A DNA stretch of 8,329 nt. It comes from Proteobacteria bacterium UBA6522 (lineage in GTDB: Bacteria; Pseudomonadota; Gammaproteobacteria; Steroidobacterales; Rariloculaceae). The stretch lies in NCBI GenBank assembly GCA_002434915.1, contig DJLG01000121.1:17432-25760 (forward strand), read 5' to 3'. Numbering within the stretch: the first letter of the stretch is position 1; each line of letters begins with the position of its first letter. The notes under the pieces were generated by a model. That model was not told the DNA's origin, did not search any database, and saw nothing but the letters and a program-made list of their open reading frames with translations. A program made the position numbers and the translations under genes. Shown here in pieces: positions 7,252 to 8,329 of this stretch.

Positions 7252-7267
7252 GTAGGTGGTCACCTAC
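7252..7267. repeat. 7-2-7 inverted repeat between the FAD-subunit and DsbA-like genes
   Basis: GTAGGTG (7252-7258) and CACCTAC (7261-7267) are exact reverse complements separated by GT. They fill half of the 33-base gap between the two - strand genes. In RNA this folds as a six-pair stem with a four-base loop. No T-run follows in either direction, so a terminator is unlikely; the two-base spacing would suit a dimeric DNA-binding protein. The role is not known. Confidence 0.45.
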
Positions 7268-7270
7268 AGA

Positions 7271-8260
7271 TCATGAATCTCTAATAGCGCGTTTAACAAG
7301 ATTTTCTAGCAGAGGGATCTTAAAGTGGTTGAAATTCAACGGAGTTGCACCTCGCACCGCTACCTGACCAGCTAGTGATGCAGTAGCCTCATCCGGTGCA
7401 CTCCCTGTCACCACTTCCTCCACCACGTTCAAGCGCCGAGGCACACACTCAACTGCCCCTGCCGCCATACGAATCCGAGAAATGGCATCTCCTTCCACCA
7501 CCATCGCACTAGCTATATTAACTAATGCAAAGTCCCAGCTATTTCGATCCGCCACTTTCTCAAAATAAAACCGCGCACCTGCCCAATCATTTGGGATGCG
7601 GATCGCCGTTAACAAATCACCAGGCTCCAATACCGTCATCCGCTCAATATCTATATCAGGACCGATGAAAAAGTCCTCCGCCGATACCTCACGTTCACCC
7701 TCAGCATTCTGTATTACCATCCGTGCATCCAGCACCACTAGCGCCGGCGCTGTATCGGAAGGACTTACGGCTACACACCGATCTGCCCCCCACAAACAAT
7801 GCTCGCGATTCTGCCCCTCTGGGGTATCCGCATAACATGTCGTGCCTCCGGCTCGATAACAATCCACCCCATAACGGTAGTACCAACATCGGGCATCCTG
7901 GCAAAGGTTTCCGCCAATGGTCCCTGTATTCCTAATCTGGGGGCTGGCCACTCGCCTCGCTGAGTCCGAAAGCACTGAATAGCGCTCCTGAATCAAAGCA
8001 CTGGTCTCTATCTCAGTCAGCGTCGTCAGAGCGCCTATCTCTATACCTTCAGCTGTTTCCCGTATGCCTCGCAACTCCTCTATGCTCGACAAATCCACCA
8101 CTGAAGGAGAAAACTTGGCACGATCCTTAAACCAGTCCAGCGTGTCATTACCACCGGCCAGTGCCCAGCTCTCCGAACCAAACCGACCTAGTAACTCCAC
8201 CGCATTATCAACACTATCGGGCTGATAAAGTTCAAATGCTCGCATCATGTCTTTGGACAT
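7271..8260 (-). CDS. FAD-binding subunit of a xanthine dehydrogenase-family molybdenum hydroxylase, with cysteine-rich insert
   Basis: A 329-residue medium subunit (CoxM/HcrB/PaoB type) that passes electrons between the [2Fe-2S] subunit and its acceptor through FAD. The FAD-binding motifs are LAGGNDTLDW (34-43) and the R-N-T-G-T-I-G-G-N-L segment (110-119); the C-terminal CO-dehydrogenase-flavoprotein-like domain follows from about 227. Between them lie six cysteines, at 120, 125, 134, 142, 155 and 162. Comparable inserts in 4-hydroxybenzoyl-CoA reductase beta subunit and PaoB bind a [4Fe-4S] cluster, so an extra cluster is likely here; which four are ligands is not clear. The start ATG has a GAGGAG site seven bases upstream. 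The partner molybdopterin and [2Fe-2S] subunits are not in the window and probably lie to the right. Aldehyde, aromatic acyl-CoA and purine substrates are all possible. G+C is higher than in the rest of the window. Confidence 0.9.
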   Translation of the reverse strand: MSKDMMRAFELYQPDSVDNAVELLGRFGSESWALAGGNDTLDWFKDRAKFSPSVVDLSSIEELRGIRETAEGIEIGALTTLTEIETSALIQERYSVLSDSARRVASPQIRNTGTIGGNLCQDARCWYYRYGVDCYRAGGTTCYADTPEGQNREHCLWGADRCVAVSPSDTAPALVVLDARMVIQNAEGEREVSAEDFFIGPDIDIERMTVLEPGDLLTAIRIPNDWAGARFYFEKVADRNSWDFALVNIASAMVVEGDAISRIRMAAGAVECVPRRLNVVEEVVTGSAPDEATASLAGQVAVRGATPLNFNHFKIPLLENLVKRAIRDS

Positions 8261-8267
8261 GGCTCTG

Positions 8268-8273
8268 CTCCTC
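8268..8273 (-). promoter_or_regulatory. Strong ribosome binding site of the FAD-subunit gene, overlapping an upstream stop codon
   Basis: On the - strand GAGGAG ends seven bases before the ATG at 8260, choosing that start over the ATG pair at codons 5 and 6. The first G of the site is also the last base of a TAG (8275-8273) closing an open frame from the right edge, a common layout inside operons and a hint of translational coupling. Confidence 0.65.
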
Positions 8274-8329
8274 TAAGCTGTGTGTATTTGCAGAACACCG
8301 TTAGACGGCTCACGTCCTGCTGTGTGATT
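8273..8329 (-). CDS. Possible C-terminal end of an upstream operon gene, cut by right window edge
   Basis: On the - strand a frame is open from the right edge for 18 codons (ending G-V-L-Q-I-H-T-A) to the TAG at 8275-8273, 12 bases before the FAD-subunit start. Position and the stop/Shine-Dalgarno overlap fit the preceding gene of a molybdenum hydroxylase operon, where a [2Fe-2S] or molybdopterin subunit would be expected. The fragment is too short to identify, and a second frame is also open here, so this is a weak call. Confidence 0.35.
   Translation of the reverse strand, partial: NHTAGREPSNGVLQIHTA

Noticed and set aside
7596..7935. Forward-strand open frames across the FAD-subunit gene
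   Set aside because: They are opposite a gene with clear family motifs and a strong ribosome binding site, and show no domain of their own.

Overview
The window holds a compact oxalate-catabolism cluster on the + strand (about 1-6580). It is faced tail-to-tail by a - strand segment (about 6554-8329) with a DsbA-family thiol oxidoreductase and the FAD subunit of a molybdenum hydroxylase. Almost every base is coding, there are no rRNA or tRNA genes, and I see no insertion sequence or CRISPR array. The compact operon structure, the Shine-Dalgarno sites and the protein types indicate a bacterium, probably a proteobacterium. The style of the DsbA-like protein leans gammaproteobacterial, but this is a weak inference.

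Layout, + strand. The window opens inside the 3' end of a GntR-family (FadR/FCD subfamily) regulator gene, cut by the left edge. It is followed after 45 bases by oxc (oxalyl-CoA decarboxylase), after 54 bases by frc (formyl-CoA:oxalate CoA-transferase), after 55 bases by an NDP-forming acyl-CoA ligase with its ATP-grasp domain at the N-terminus, and after 85 bases by a CitE/HpcH-type lyase. The short gaps and shared strand suggest one transcription unit, with the FCD protein as the likely local regulator.

How the genes work together. Frc moves CoA from formyl-CoA to oxalate, giving oxalyl-CoA and formate. Oxc decarboxylates oxalyl-CoA back to formyl-CoA and CO2, so the two form a catalytic CoA cycle that consumes oxalate. 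The catalytic residues of both enzymes are in place. The acyl-CoA ligase could prime the cycle by making a CoA ester, or run in reverse to recover ATP from one. The CitE-like protein implies a C-C bond step on a CoA ester, possibly linking the pathway to glyoxylate or malyl-CoA chemistry; its substrate cannot be read from the sequence. No oxalate transporter or formate dehydrogenase lies in the window.

Layout, - strand. A probable upstream gene contributes only its last 18 codons at the right edge. Its stop codon overlaps the ribosome binding site of the FAD-subunit gene. That subunit carries a cysteine-rich insert like those that hold an extra [4Fe-4S] cluster in 4-hydroxybenzoyl-CoA reductase and related enzymes. 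A 33-base gap containing a 7-2-7 palindrome separates it from the DsbA-family gene, whose 3' end overlaps the lyase gene by 27 bases. Base composition changes near 7270: sampled 60-base rows of the FAD-subunit gene are about 48-57% G+C, against about 30-43% in sampled rows of the oxalate cluster and the DsbA-like gene. The two halves may therefore have different histories.

The oxc/frc core is well understood. The parts most worth a second look are the two added enzymes (ligase and lyase), a substrate-inhibition residue in Frc, and the palindromes between genes.
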